Assembly (NCBI GenBank): GCA_016197205.1
Contig: JACPWG010000028.1
Coordinates: 1 to 64,000 of the forward strand
Reading direction: 5' to 3'
Length of the DNA stretch: 64,000 nucleotides
DNA from: Planctomycetota bacterium
GTDB lineage: Bacteria > Planctomycetota > MHYJ01 > WSZJ01 > JACPWG01
Both the position numbers and the translations under genes were made by a program. Shown in pieces: positions 41,822-51,015 of the stretch; the stretch's first letter is position 1; each line of letters starts with the position of its first letter. The notes beneath the pieces were generated by a model, which made no database searches, was not told where the DNA came from, and was given only the letters and a program-made list of their open reading frames with translations.

Positions 41822-44800
41822 CTACGGCGCGTCAAACCTCGAAAGCCCCCGGTAGAAGCGGTAGACCTTTTCTCCGTTCGCATTCCGATAGAAGCTGTAG
41901 CCGGACAACGGATCGCCGGGAAGGTTGTTCGTCGACAGGGGAGGTCCACCCGGCGCCGGCGGCCCGGACAGGAGCTTCCAGTTTTCCTTGGGGACCTGCT
42001 GCAAGGCGAACTCGCGTTCGACGAGCAGGTCGTTTCGACCGATCTTGTCGTAAGGGATCTTCCCCGCCGTCCGATCCTGGAGCATTTGTCGGAGCCTCGC
42101 CTCCGGCAGGTCCACCTGCGCCACTTGCGTGGAATTGAATTTCGCCGCGCGATCATAGTTGTCCGTGAAGGACTTCCAGGGAGTGTCCGCGGGCTTTCCA
42201 ACCGCGTGGTCGATGAGGGACTTCTCGTAGTCCTTGGGGCTCAGCGGCCTCGGGTTCGCATTTCCGCGAAGATCGAAGGAGGCGTGCTGGCCTTCGAGCC
42301 CGGGGAGTTGCGCTTGGTGGCCCACAGGGTCGGCCGGGCGGGCAGTGAACCCACCGCCACCGGCCGCGCCGCCGCCGCCACTTCCACCGCCACCGGCCGC
42401 GCCGCCGCCTCCGCCCCCCGCGCCGCCGGACCCGCCGCCTTGCGGCTTTCGCGGCGGGAGATCCGCCTCGTCCGCGGCGAAGTCGGCCGGCTTCCTCGAA
42501 GGGCCGCCTCCGCGGCCGCTGCCGCCGCTCCCGCCCGCGCCGCCACCACCTTCCCCCCCGCCGCCGCCGCCACCGCCGCCGCTACCACCCGAGCCGCGCC
42601 CGCCGCCGCCGCCCGCCGCCGCCGCCTCGGCCCGGCCCGCATCTCCCGCCGCCGCACCCGCAGCTCCCCCCTCGGCGCGCACCACCCCGCCCCCCGCGCC
42701 CGCGCCTTCGCGCACGAGCCCGCCCGCGGCCGCCCCCTCTCGCACCGCGCCCCCCGCGGCTGCCCCCTCGCCGCCGCGCACGCCCGCACCCGCCAGCCCC
42801 TCGCGAATCGTCCCCAGCGCCGCCGTCCCCCCCTCGCGCACGAGCTGTCCCGCCGTCCCCGCCGTCTCCAGCGTCGTGCCCAGCTTCACCGTGCCCACGG
42901 CGACCTGGCCGAACCGATCGAGCAGCGGCCGGTTCGGGTCCAGCGCGTTCTCGAAATTCTGCACGCCGGTCACGTCCTTCACGATCTGCACGACCTTGCC
43001 CGGATCCTTCGCCGTCGCAACGACGGTCTCGATCGACCCGGTGATCGTCTCCTTGATGATCCGCGGGTCCTTGAGCACGTCGTGCGCCGCCTCCCCAGCG
43101 GCCTTCACGCCGTCTCGCACGCCGTCCCGCACCGTGTTCAGCGACCCGCCGAGCGTGTCCACCAGGATCCGCGGGTCCTTGACGACATCCCGCACCGCGT
43201 CCCCCGCCGCCTGCACGCCCGCTACCGCCGCGTCCTTCACCTGCCCGGCCGCCTCGCGCAGCTCGTCCCCGGCGCGGATCGTCGCGTTCTTCACCACGTT
43301 CGAGAGCGACTGCTCGTTCTTCGCCTCCTGCGCGCCCCGGGTCACCAGGTCGCGCAGTTCGTCAAGCCGCTGGGCCTTCGTCCGCCCCTGTCGATCCAGG
43401 CCGCCCCGATCGAAGCCTTGACCGTCGAAGCCGTCGCGACCGTAGCCCTGCCGGTCCACGCCCTTCGCATTGAGGCCGTTCTTGTCGAAACCGTCCTTGT
43501 CGAACCCCGTGCGATCGAAGCCCGACCGGTCGAAACCCTTGCGGTTGAAGCCCTCTCCGTCGAACCCCTCGCGGTCGAAGCCGTCCTTGTTGAACCCCTT
43601 CCGGTCGAAGCCTTCGTGATCGAAGCCTCTCCGATCGAAGCCCTTCTTGTCGAAGCCGTCCTTGTCGAAGCCTTCGCGATCGAAACCCTGCCGATCGTAG
43701 CCCTCGTGGCTGAACCCTTGCCGATCGTAGCCCGCGGCGTCGAAACCCTTGCGATCGAACCCGGTCCGATCGAACCCGCGCCGGTCAAAGCCCTCGGCGT
43801 CGAACTGCGCAGGCAGCGTCACCGTGATGACTTCGCTCCCGGCCACGGGCCCATTCGGCGTGTCGGCAATCGCCGAAACGGTCGCCACGAAGGAGCCCCC
43901 CGCGGCCCAGGCCTCGTCCGGAGGAAGGCCGGTCACCATGGCCGCCATGTAGCCCGAGCCCGGCTGTTGGCCCCTGAGTACGATCCAAGGCTGGCTCGCG
44001 CCCAGCGATAGCCGCACGGATTGGGTCATGCCGTGCGTGTCCACGTCCTCGTCTTTCGCAACGACCCGCGCGTACACCCAGGCGCCCGCCGAGCCGTCGG
44101 CGACGAACGCGCGTTCGGAAACGGAGGTCTCCATTCGGAACCCGGCGTTCTCTTTCTGCTTGTCCTTATCTTTCTCCTTTTCGTCCTGCGGATCCTTGTC
44201 CTTGTCTTTCCCCGGCTCCTTGCCCTTGTCTTTGTCGCTCCCCTCGTCCTTCGGCTCGCCGTCCTTCGGGCCGCCGCCATCCCCGCGGCCGCCCCCGCCG
44301 CCCCCGTCCGCACCGACCCCGCGCACGCCCGGCACGCCGCCGGTCAGGCCCAGGCCCGCGGCGCCCACGGTCCCGGCGCCCGCGCTGTGGACGCCCCACT
44401 GCGCCCACTGGTCCGCGGGAATGTTCGTCACCCCGCCGTTCTCGCCCGGCCCGCCGTCATGCGCGAACACCCTGCGCGCCGACAGCAGCACCTCGGCGAG
44501 CGCGGCCAGCGCCAGCAGGCGAGCCGCTCCCGCCATGCCGCCGCCTACGGTATTCACCCTACCCCGCACTCCCCTCAACAACCGTGCATACGCGACGACC
44601 GCGGAAGCCGTTCCGAGCAGGAAAAGGGCGTTCCGGAGCGCCCCCATGCCGCTGTCCACGCTCAGCCGGCCCCCGACCGAGACGATCGCGAGGGCCGCCC
44701 GGTCCAGCGGCGCGAGCCAGGACCAGCCGCTCACGACATGCAAAAAAAGAAAGCCGCCCGCGAGCGCGACCGTCGGCCACGTCCGGCGCGGGTGCTCGAC

Positions 44801-45745
44801 CGAGGTCTCCAGGAAGCGACGGAGGCGTGCGGGCAGCGCGGCGCCCGGCGGCGAGGGTTTCGGCCGGCGCGCCACCGACGCGACCCCGAACGCCATGCCG
44901 TAGACGACGAGCCAGTTCCGCGCCAGCACCACGGTCATCGCCGCGATGCCCAGCCCGCGCAACACCAGCCAGTTCCACCGCTCCCAGCCGGTGACGGAGA
45001 GGAGCTGCCCAAGCCAGCCGAAAAGCGCGAGCCCCGCCGTCCTGCCGAGCGGCGCCAGGTAGAGGAGGTTCGCGAGCGGGTCCCACTCCAACCACGCCCC
45101 GACGAGCGGGAGATTCAGGAAGGCCGGTCCCAAGAGGGCGAGCAGGAGGCCGTACGCCACGTAGAGCGCGCCGAGGGCGAACATCTGCTTCAGGCGCCAG
45201 CCGCGTCGATAGCCGGCCTGCACCAGCGACAAGAGCCCGATGAGCGCCGTCCACGAACTCATCGCGCCCAGGAGGGTGCTCGGCATGCCGAAGAGACCGA
45301 GCCCGGTCGCCGCCTCCGACTTGAAGAACCCGTCGGCCACGAGCAGCCCATACGCGGGGTAGGCGAGCGACATCGCCACCATGAGCGCGTAGTTCACCAC
45401 CGTCGGCCGCGGCCAGAAGCGCGTCCCGCAGCCGCGGCACGCGATGACGCCGGTCAGGAATTCGTGGAGGGAGGCGGGGAGCCGCACCAGGAAGTGCGCC
45501 CGTCCGCACATCGGACAGCAGCGGGCGACCTTCGCCTGCGCAAGGGCCGAACCGACCGCCGGCGGAAGCGCGCGGGCGAGTCGTCCTGGCGGCGCCTCGG
45601 CAGCGGGGGCGGGGGCGGGCGCGGCCTGGGCGGCCCGCGCGGGCGCGGCCGGGGCGGCGGGCGCCGCCACGCCCTCGCCGCACGCTAGGCAAAAGCGGGC
45701 GGCGGCGGGAACGGACGCATGGCACTTCGGGCAGCTTCGAGTCAC
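41822..45745 (-). CDS. giant polymorphic-toxin-like membrane protein with GFDxx pentapeptide array
   Basis: 1307 aa, a mosaic. Residues 1-90: zinc ribbons (CPKCHASVPAAARFCLACGE; CPMCGRAHFLV with CRGCGTRFW). 100-420: about eight membrane helices. 430-545: Gly then Lys/Asp-rich (KDKGKEPGKDKDKD). 550-645: Ig-like beta domain (SVSERAFVADGSAGAWVYAR, VRLSLGASQPWIVL). About 650-787: 27 or so perfect-register pentapeptides GFDRR-GFDRT-GFDRK and on. 790-960: helices with repeated DVVKDPRILVDTL / DVLKDPRIIKETI. 960-1190: Gly/Ala-rich. 1190-1307: a compact C-terminal domain (SPKDYEKSLIDHAVGKPADT, LPEARLRQMLQDRTAGKIPY, GEKVYRFYRGLSRFD) that looks like a delivered effector or toxin domain. GTG 45745 overlaps the previous stop (GTGA). 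Function unknown; the toxin idea is inference. Confidence 0.75.
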   Translation of the reverse strand: MTRSCPKCHASVPAAARFCLACGEGVAAPAAPAAPARAAQAAPAPAPAAEAPPGRLARALPPAVGSALAQAKVARCCPMCGRAHFLVRLPASLHEFLTGVIACRGCGTRFWPRPTVVNYALMVAMSLAYPAYGLLVADGFFKSEAATGLGLFGMPSTLLGAMSSWTALIGLLSLVQAGYRRGWRLKQMFALGALYVAYGLLLALLGPAFLNLPLVGAWLEWDPLANLLYLAPLGRTAGLALFGWLGQLLSVTGWERWNWLVLRGLGIAAMTVVLARNWLVVYGMAFGVASVARRPKPSPPGAALPARLRRFLETSVEHPRRTWPTVALAGGFLFLHVVSGWSWLAPLDRAALAIVSVGGRLSVDSGMGALRNALFLLGTASAVVAYARLLRGVRGRVNTVGGGMAGAARLLALAALAEVLLSARRVFAHDGGPGENGGVTNIPADQWAQWGVHSAGAGTVGAAGLGLTGGVPGVRGVGADGGGGGGRGDGGGPKDGEPKDEGSDKDKGKEPGKDKDKDPQDEKEKDKDKQKENAGFRMETSVSERAFVADGSAGAWVYARVVAKDEDVDTHGMTQSVRLSLGASQPWIVLRGQQPGSGYMAAMVTGLPPDEAWAAGGSFVATVSAIADTPNGPVAGSEVITVTLPAQFDAEGFDRRGFDRTGFDRKGFDAAGYDRQGFSHEGYDRQGFDREGFDKDGFDKKGFDRRGFDHEGFDRKGFNKDGFDREGFDGEGFNRKGFDRSGFDRTGFDKDGFDKNGLNAKGVDRQGYGRDGFDGQGFDRGGLDRQGRTKAQRLDELRDLVTRGAQEAKNEQSLSNVVKNATIRAGDELREAAGQVKDAAVAGVQAAGDAVRDVVKDPRILVDTLGGSLNTVRDGVRDGVKAAGEAAHDVLKDPRIIKETITGSIETVVATAKDPGKVVQIVKDVTGVQNFENALDPNRPLLDRFGQVAVGTVKLGTTLETAGTAGQLVREGGTAALGTIREGLAGAGVRGGEGAAAGGAVREGAAAGGLVREGAGAGGGVVRAEGGAAGAAAGDAGRAEAAAAGGGGGRGSGGSGGGGGGGGGEGGGGAGGSGGSGRGGGPSRKPADFAADEADLPPRKPQGGGSGGAGGGGGGAAGGGGSGGGGAAGGGGFTARPADPVGHQAQLPGLEGQHASFDLRGNANPRPLSPKDYEKSLIDHAVGKPADTPWKSFTDNYDRAAKFNSTQVAQVDLPEARLRQMLQDRTAGKIPYDKIGRNDLLVEREFALQQVPKENWKLLSGPPAPGGPPLSTNNLPGDPLSGYSFYRNANGEKVYRFYRGLSRFDAP

Positions 45746-46725
45746 GGCGCAGGCTCCACGATGACGTAGCCTTCGATGCCGCGTTTCCCTCTCAGGTAGT
45801 ACTCGCACACCAGCGCCCGCGGAAACGCGAAGAGTCGTTCGCCGTGCGCGGGCCGCAGGAGCGAGTCGAACTGGAACTTCGACCAGACCTCGGCCGGTTC
45901 GTCGGTCAGATTGACCCAGCGGACCGGCTCGCCTTCCCGCACGCGGATCCAGTTGGGCGCGAAGCCCGCCTCCCGCAGTTCGATCGTCGCGGGGGCGGCA
46001 GGCGCGGGGTGCTCGATGCGGCCGAGCGCGCAGCCCAGGAGCGAGGCGAGCAAGACGAGGACCGCAAGCAGCACCGGGCCGGGGCGTAGCGTGCGCGGGA
46101 ACTGCCCGGCGACGCCGAGCACGCACCCGAAGACCACGTGTCCCGCGAGCGAGAGGAGCACGGTGCGCGGATCGAGGGCGATTTCGAACCGGGTCCCGAA
46201 CGGGGAGGCGAGCATCAGGACCTCGATCGCGACCCCATAGAGGACACCCCAGCCCCACAGCACGCGATCGGCGAAGAGCGCGTACACGATGCCGAAGGCG
46301 GCGCCGTTCGAAAAGTGATAGGCCCAGCCGACCATGTCGGTCGCGAACGAATCCGAGGGCTCTCCCGTCAGCCAGAGCCCGAAAGCGGCCATCGACTTGA
46401 ACACATAGAAGCCGCGGAGGGCGAAGGGCACGCGAACGAGGTCGTAGGCCACGGTCGCCCAGAGCCCCGCCCAGGCGCCGGCGAGGACGCGCCGGCCCAC
46501 GTCGCGCCGCGCGGCGGAGAGCACGACGAGCGCGACCGTCGCGGGCGCCGTGACCAGGCCCGCGAAGGCGCGCATAGGGTAAACGCCGTAGAGCTGGACG
46601 AGGACCGCGGCGACCGAGGTCAGGGCGAGCGCCGCGGCGGCGCCGGCGAGCGCTACCGGCGGTACTACCGGCGGTGCGACCGGTCGCACGGGCGCGAAGG
46701 GCGGCTTCGAGGGTTCAGAGCTCAC
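45742..46725 (-). CDS. membrane protein with cupredoxin-like C-terminal domain
   Basis: 327 aa from GTG 46725, which overlaps the preceding stop (GTGA). Residues 25-240 hold about seven membrane helices (ALTSVAAVLVQLYGVYPMRA, AYHFSNGAAFGIVYALFADR, SLAGHVVFGCVLGVAGQF). The last 85 residues form a beta domain facing outward: TIELREAGFAPNWIRVREGE, PVRWVNLTDEPAEVWSKFQF, RLFAFPRALVCEYYLRGKRG, the layout of a cupredoxin with some candidate ligands (His, Cys) but no full type-1 copper set. Second gene of a three-gene operon with the TPR/PEGA-like protein upstream and the giant protein downstream. Possibly a metal or redox sensor, without direct proof. Confidence 0.7.
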   Translation of the reverse strand: MSSEPSKPPFAPVRPVAPPVVPPVALAGAAAALALTSVAAVLVQLYGVYPMRAFAGLVTAPATVALVVLSAARRDVGRRVLAGAWAGLWATVAYDLVRVPFALRGFYVFKSMAAFGLWLTGEPSDSFATDMVGWAYHFSNGAAFGIVYALFADRVLWGWGVLYGVAIEVLMLASPFGTRFEIALDPRTVLLSLAGHVVFGCVLGVAGQFPRTLRPGPVLLAVLVLLASLLGCALGRIEHPAPAAPATIELREAGFAPNWIRVREGEPVRWVNLTDEPAEVWSKFQFDSLLRPAHGERLFAFPRALVCEYYLRGKRGIEGYVIVEPAP

Positions 46726-49040
46726 TCCGCATCCAGCCCCGGCGGGTTCTTGATCCAACGGGCCAGGACTTCGCTCACCGCGCGCGGCTCGCCTTCGACG
46801 AGGGCCGTGGCCTCCCCCTGCACCGCCTCCCAGATCTCCGCCTTCCCGTCCCAGTCGAGCAGCCAGCGATAGGACCCGCCGGGCTCGAAATCGACCGTGC
46901 GCTTGAGCGGCACGGCCCGATGGCGCACCTCGAGTTTGAGCCGCGTGGGCGGGACCCGCTCCGGGAGCGAGAGCGGCAGCGGACCGACCGCCTGCCCGCC
47001 GATGTACAACACTCCGCCCTCGTCCTGGCTCTTCACCAGCAGACTGGCCATCAGCAGTCGCCCGGGCGGGGCCGGCGTGCCCAACAGCTCCTCGTAGCGT
47101 GCGAAATACCTGCGCGCGAGGTCGAGCACTTCCCCCGACCGGAAGAGACGCGCTAGCCAGTAACAGGGCTCCGGGTCGCGAGGCAGGAGTTGGATCGCCC
47201 GCGCCAGATACTTCGCCGCACGCGTCCAGTTGCTCACCTCGACGGCGCAGCGCCCCATGGCGAGCGCGGCCGGCCCGTCGTCCGGCACGACCTTCTCCGC
47301 TTCCTCCAGCAGGTGGCGTCCGGTCCGCAGGTCCCCCTTCCCGATCGCGATCCGGGCCAGGCCGATCCTCACGCGATAGTCGCCCGGGGCGAGCCGACCC
47401 GCCTCCTTGAGGCGCTCCTTCGCCTGCCCCCAGTCCGCGCGTTGAAGGGCCTCCTCCACCTGGGAGAAGGCCTTCGCAAGCACGGGGTTCCGCTCGTGCG
47501 CGGGCACGGAGGCGGAGGCGGCCCCCGGCTCCTCCGATTCCTGTCTCGTCTTGCGCTCGCCTCTCGAGCGCTTTTCCGGCCCCGCCTCCGAACGCGTCGT
47601 CCGCTCTTCGCGGGTCGACCGCGTGGAGCGCGACTTCTTCTCGTCGGGCGGTTCCTTCCGGTGGCGTGCCTTGCGCTCCGGTCGCGCGGCTTCGGCTCTC
47701 GAGGCCTCACGGACCGGCGCGGGCTCCGCCTCAGCGGCGTCGGCCGCCGCCGATTCGTCCGGGGCATCCTCCGACGGCGACGCGTCGCGGACCTCCGCGC
47801 CTTCGGCCGCGTCTTCGCCCGCCGGTTCGCCCGCCGGTTCGCCCGCCGGTTCGTCCGTGGGCTCGAACTCGGCCGCCTCCTCCTCCCATGCCTCTTCCGG
47901 CACGGTCGCGCCCACGGGCTCGAACACTTCGGCCGCCTCCGGCGCCAAGGCCTCCGGATCCGGCTCCGCCACGTCCTCCACCGAAGCCCGCGGTTCCGCT
48001 TCCTCTTCCCTCTGCGCGTCCCGCGACCCGCCCCCCGGCCCCTTCTTGTGCGCCCCGGGCGCGGCGGCCTGCGCCTCGGAGTTCGGCTCGATCTCCGTGG
48101 AATCGTCGGTCGCCAACGCCTTCGCGGGCTTGGGCCCGGTCAGTTTCTTCGTGTCCCCGGTTCGTCGACGGGTCTTCGTCGGACGGCCCTTCTGCGTCGA
48201 AAGCGTCTGCCCCGCGGCCTTCGCCTTCGACCGGGCGGCTTGCACGGCCTCCTTCAGACGCTGGCCGGCCGCGGTGAGGCCGTCGTGCCCGGTGTCGGCG
48301 AGGTCGCCGACGACATAGCCCATGTGGATGCCGATCAGGCCCGTGGCCAGCGGGGCCCAGGAGCCCAAATGGCGACACAGCCGCGTGACCAGTTCGCCGT
48401 ACAGCTCAGGGGCTTGCGCCATCTCTTCCGGCTCCACGAGGAAGCTCTGGAGCGCCTTCAGGTACACCCCGACGAGGGCCTTGACGTCCGCGGCTTCCTC
48501 CGGGGTCGGCGCGCCGCTGGCGGAGCACTCCAGCAAGCGGGCAACCGTGCGGTCCATCTCGTAGAGCCGGGCACGCGAAGGGCGCGGCGCCGCGGGCTCC
48601 TCCGCCGCGGTCCCCGAAACGGGGCGGAGACCGGGGGCCGAGCCGGAGGCGCTGGGAGCCGGCCTGGGCGGGACAGGTGGCGCCGGCGAAGCGGGCTTGG
48701 GGGCGCGGGCCGCGCCAGGAGTCGCCGGGGGCGCGGACGCGCCGGCGGTCTTCGCGCCGAGCCGCAGCGTCGGCGCGGTATCATCTTCCGCGGGCCGTCG
48801 GCCGGAGATCCGGGCTGTGCCGCCCGCCCCCCCGCCGGCTTTCCGCCCCGAGCCGCCGTGGCGCGTCCCCTCCTCCTTCTCCTTCGGCGTCGCACGCGCA
48901 GGGGGCTCCAGCTCCTTCCCCGCGTTCTCCAGATCCAGCGCAAGCACGCGTCCGCAGCGCGGACACTTCCCCCGCTTCCCCGCCGCGCTGTCGGGGACGA
49001 CGAGCATCTGCCCGCACTTGCACTTCACCTTGATCGACAC
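46722..49040 (-). CDS. zinc-ribbon protein with charged linker, TPRs and PEGA-like C-terminus
   Basis: 772 aa. Starts VSIKVKCKCGQMLVVPDSAA, a CxC...CxxC zinc ribbon (KCPRCGRVLAL) of the kind found at the front of many Planctomycete cytosolic proteins. A long low-complexity linker follows (Pro/Ala then Glu/Ala/Arg-rich, residues about 45-520) holding a small helical domain near 170-260 (ADVKALVGVYLKALQSFLVE). Residues 525-680 are TPR helices (EALQRADWGQAKERLKEAGR, CAVEVSNWTRAAKYLARAIQ). The end (VLYIGGQAVGPLPLSLPERV, YRWLLDWDGKAEIWEA) is like a PEGA beta domain. GTG 49040 is favoured by GAGGTGG 6 nt upstream. First gene of the operon. Likely scaffold or assembly protein. Confidence 0.75.
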   Translation of the reverse strand: MSIKVKCKCGQMLVVPDSAAGKRGKCPRCGRVLALDLENAGKELEPPARATPKEKEEGTRHGGSGRKAGGGAGGTARISGRRPAEDDTAPTLRLGAKTAGASAPPATPGAARAPKPASPAPPVPPRPAPSASGSAPGLRPVSGTAAEEPAAPRPSRARLYEMDRTVARLLECSASGAPTPEEAADVKALVGVYLKALQSFLVEPEEMAQAPELYGELVTRLCRHLGSWAPLATGLIGIHMGYVVGDLADTGHDGLTAAGQRLKEAVQAARSKAKAAGQTLSTQKGRPTKTRRRTGDTKKLTGPKPAKALATDDSTEIEPNSEAQAAAPGAHKKGPGGGSRDAQREEEAEPRASVEDVAEPDPEALAPEAAEVFEPVGATVPEEAWEEEAAEFEPTDEPAGEPAGEPAGEDAAEGAEVRDASPSEDAPDESAAADAAEAEPAPVREASRAEAARPERKARHRKEPPDEKKSRSTRSTREERTTRSEAGPEKRSRGERKTRQESEEPGAASASVPAHERNPVLAKAFSQVEEALQRADWGQAKERLKEAGRLAPGDYRVRIGLARIAIGKGDLRTGRHLLEEAEKVVPDDGPAALAMGRCAVEVSNWTRAAKYLARAIQLLPRDPEPCYWLARLFRSGEVLDLARRYFARYEELLGTPAPPGRLLMASLLVKSQDEGGVLYIGGQAVGPLPLSLPERVPPTRLKLEVRHRAVPLKRTVDFEPGGSYRWLLDWDGKAEIWEAVQGEATALVEGEPRAVSEVLARWIKNPPGLDAE

Positions 49041-49278
49041 GGCCCACCTCACGCCGGACCGACGCTCTCCGTTTCCGGGCGCGGTCGCCGGCCGCGGCCC
49101 GTCGCCCGACCGCCCGCGCACGCTTGCAACGCCCCTACTCCTGGCGCAGCCATTCGCGGTGTGCCCGCAAACTCGTACTCGGGGTTGCGGTAGGACGCGC
49201 CGAGGCCGCGCCCTGACGGTCGCGGTTCCGTGACGCGCCGCCGCACGACGCACGCCACGCGGCCGGCGGGCGCCGCCG
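49041..49278. repeat. spacer with family F repeat
   Basis: The complementary form of repeat F lies at about 49172-49231 (CGCCCTGACGGTCGCGGTTC ending CGTG). No gene and no clear promoter for the operon beginning at 49040 were found here. Confidence 0.5.
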
Positions 49279-50955
49279 CTACGTTTTCGCCAGCCGCTTG
49301 TATTTCAGCCGATGCGGCCGGTCGGCCTCCGCGCCCAGCTCCCGGCGCCGCAGTTCCTCGTACGACTGGAAATTTCCCTCGAACCAGCGGACCTTCCCCT
49401 CCCCCTCGAAGGCCAGGACGTGCGTGGCCACGCGGTCCAGGAACCACCGGTCGTGCGTGACCACCACCACGCAGCCGGCGAACCCGATGAGCGCCTCCTC
49501 GAGGATGCGCAGCGTGTCGACGTCCAGGTCGTTCGTGGGTTCGTCGAGGAGCAGCAGGTTGCCGCCCCGCCGCAACAGCTTCGCAAGCTGCACCCGGTTC
49601 CGTTCGCCGCCGGAGAGATCGCTGACTTTTTTTTGCTGGTCCGGGCCCTTGAAGTTGAACCGGGCGACGTAGGAGCGGGAGGCCATCCGGAAAGTGCCGA
49701 GCTTCAGGAAGTCCCCGCCGCCGGTGATCTCCTCGAAGACGCTCTTCTCGGGGTCGAGCGTCTCGCGGTTCTGGTCCACGTAGGAGATCGACACGGTCGG
49801 TCCGACGAGCAACTCCCCGGCGTCGGGCTGCTCCTCCCCCACGATCATCCGGAAGAGCGTGGTCTTCCCGGCGCCGTTCGCGCCGATCACGCCGACGATG
49901 CCGCCGGGGGGCAGGTCGAAATCGAGGCCGTCGATGAGGACGGTGTCGCCGTAGCCCTTGCGCAGGCCGCGGGCGGTCACGACCTGCTGGCCGAGGCGCG
50001 GGCCCGGCGGGATCTGCAGCACGATCGACTCCTCCCGCTCGTCCATTTCCTGCGCGAGGAGCTTCTCGTACGAAGCGAGCCGCGCCTTGCTCTTCGCCAC
50101 GCGGGCGCGCGGGCTCATCCGCACCCACTCCAGCTCCCGGGCGAGGGTCTTTTGGCGCGCGGTCTCCCGCTTCTCCTCGTCCAGGAGGCGCTTCTGTTTC
50201 TGGTCGAGCCAGGAGGAGTAGTTCCCCTTCCACGGGATGCCCGTCCCGCGGTCCAGCTCGAGGATCCACTGGGCGACGTTGTCCAGGAAGTACCGGTCGT
50301 GCGTGACCGCGATGACGGTCCCCTTGTACTCCTGCAAAAAGCGCTCGAGCCAGGCGACCGATTCGGCGTCCAGGTGATTCGTGGGCTCGTCGAGGAGCAG
50401 GAGGTCCGGGTGCTGCATGACCACGCGGCAGAGGGCGACGCGCCGCCGCTCTCCGCCGGAGATCTTGGTGACGTCCGCGTCGCCAGGCGGGAGGCGCAGC
50501 GCGTCCATGGCGATCTCGAGCCGGCGGTCCAGCTCCCACCCGTCGCACGCGTCGATGCCTTCCTGGACCTTCGACAGCTCGTCCAGCGTCTCCTGCATGG
50601 CTTCCGGGTCGAGGTCCTGGCCGAGCCGGTCGTTCACCTCGTCGTACTTCTTGAGCAGGTTGCGGACCGGCGCCACCGCCTCTTCGAGGTTGCCGAGCAC
50701 GTCGCGTGCGGGATCGAGCCGCGGCTCCTGCGGCACGAAGCCGATGGAGATGCCCGGGGCGGGGACGGCCGTGCCGTCGAACTCCTTGTCCTCGCCCGCG
50801 AGGATGCGGAGGAGCGAGGACTTGCCCGCGCCGTTCCCGCCGAGGACCCCGATCTTGGCGCCGGGGTAGAAGGAGAGCCAGATCCCCCGCAGGACCTCTT
50901 TCTTGTCGTGGAACTTGCGGAGACCTTCGAGCGTGTAGATGAACTGGTTGGCCAT
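49279..50955 (-). CDS. ettA: energy-dependent translational throttle protein (ABC-F)
   Basis: 558-aa ABC-F ATPase without membrane parts. EttA binds the ribosomal E site and gates the first elongation steps by ADP/ATP ratio. Two ABC domains: Walker A GGNGAGKSSL and GANGAGKTTLF, signatures SGGERRRVAL and SGGERNRVQL, Walker B LLLLDEPTNHLDAESVAW and LLLLDEPTNDLDVDTL. The arm and linker regions and the LDPEKSVFEEI...TGG (P-site) segment fit EttA rather than Uup or other ABC-F; length is close to E. coli EttA (555). ATG 50955 lies 60 bp after the acyl-CoA dehydrogenase stop, so they are probably co-transcribed. Confidence 0.95.
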   Translation of the reverse strand: MANQFIYTLEGLRKFHDKKEVLRGIWLSFYPGAKIGVLGGNGAGKSSLLRILAGEDKEFDGTAVPAPGISIGFVPQEPRLDPARDVLGNLEEAVAPVRNLLKKYDEVNDRLGQDLDPEAMQETLDELSKVQEGIDACDGWELDRRLEIAMDALRLPPGDADVTKISGGERRRVALCRVVMQHPDLLLLDEPTNHLDAESVAWLERFLQEYKGTVIAVTHDRYFLDNVAQWILELDRGTGIPWKGNYSSWLDQKQKRLLDEEKRETARQKTLARELEWVRMSPRARVAKSKARLASYEKLLAQEMDEREESIVLQIPPGPRLGQQVVTARGLRKGYGDTVLIDGLDFDLPPGGIVGVIGANGAGKTTLFRMIVGEEQPDAGELLVGPTVSISYVDQNRETLDPEKSVFEEITGGGDFLKLGTFRMASRSYVARFNFKGPDQQKKVSDLSGGERNRVQLAKLLRRGGNLLLLDEPTNDLDVDTLRILEEALIGFAGCVVVVTHDRWFLDRVATHVLAFEGEGKVRWFEGNFQSYEELRRRELGAEADRPHRLKYKRLAKT

Positions 50956-51015
50956 CGTGCCTTCCGAAGCGCGGGGTCCGAAAAACAAAGTGCGGGCGCC
51001 GGGGGCGGCGGCCGC

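Noticed and set aside
43385..43810. 15-bp periodic repeats that could pass for a CRISPR array
   Set aside because: The period is exactly five codons of an open frame (GFDxx) and there are no unique spacers of 30-40 bp; it is a protein repeat.
41630..44011. A long plus-strand frame opposite the GFDxx protein
   Set aside because: It is the mirror of the pentapeptide array (VEALPVEAL-like repeats) with no independent evidence for coding.
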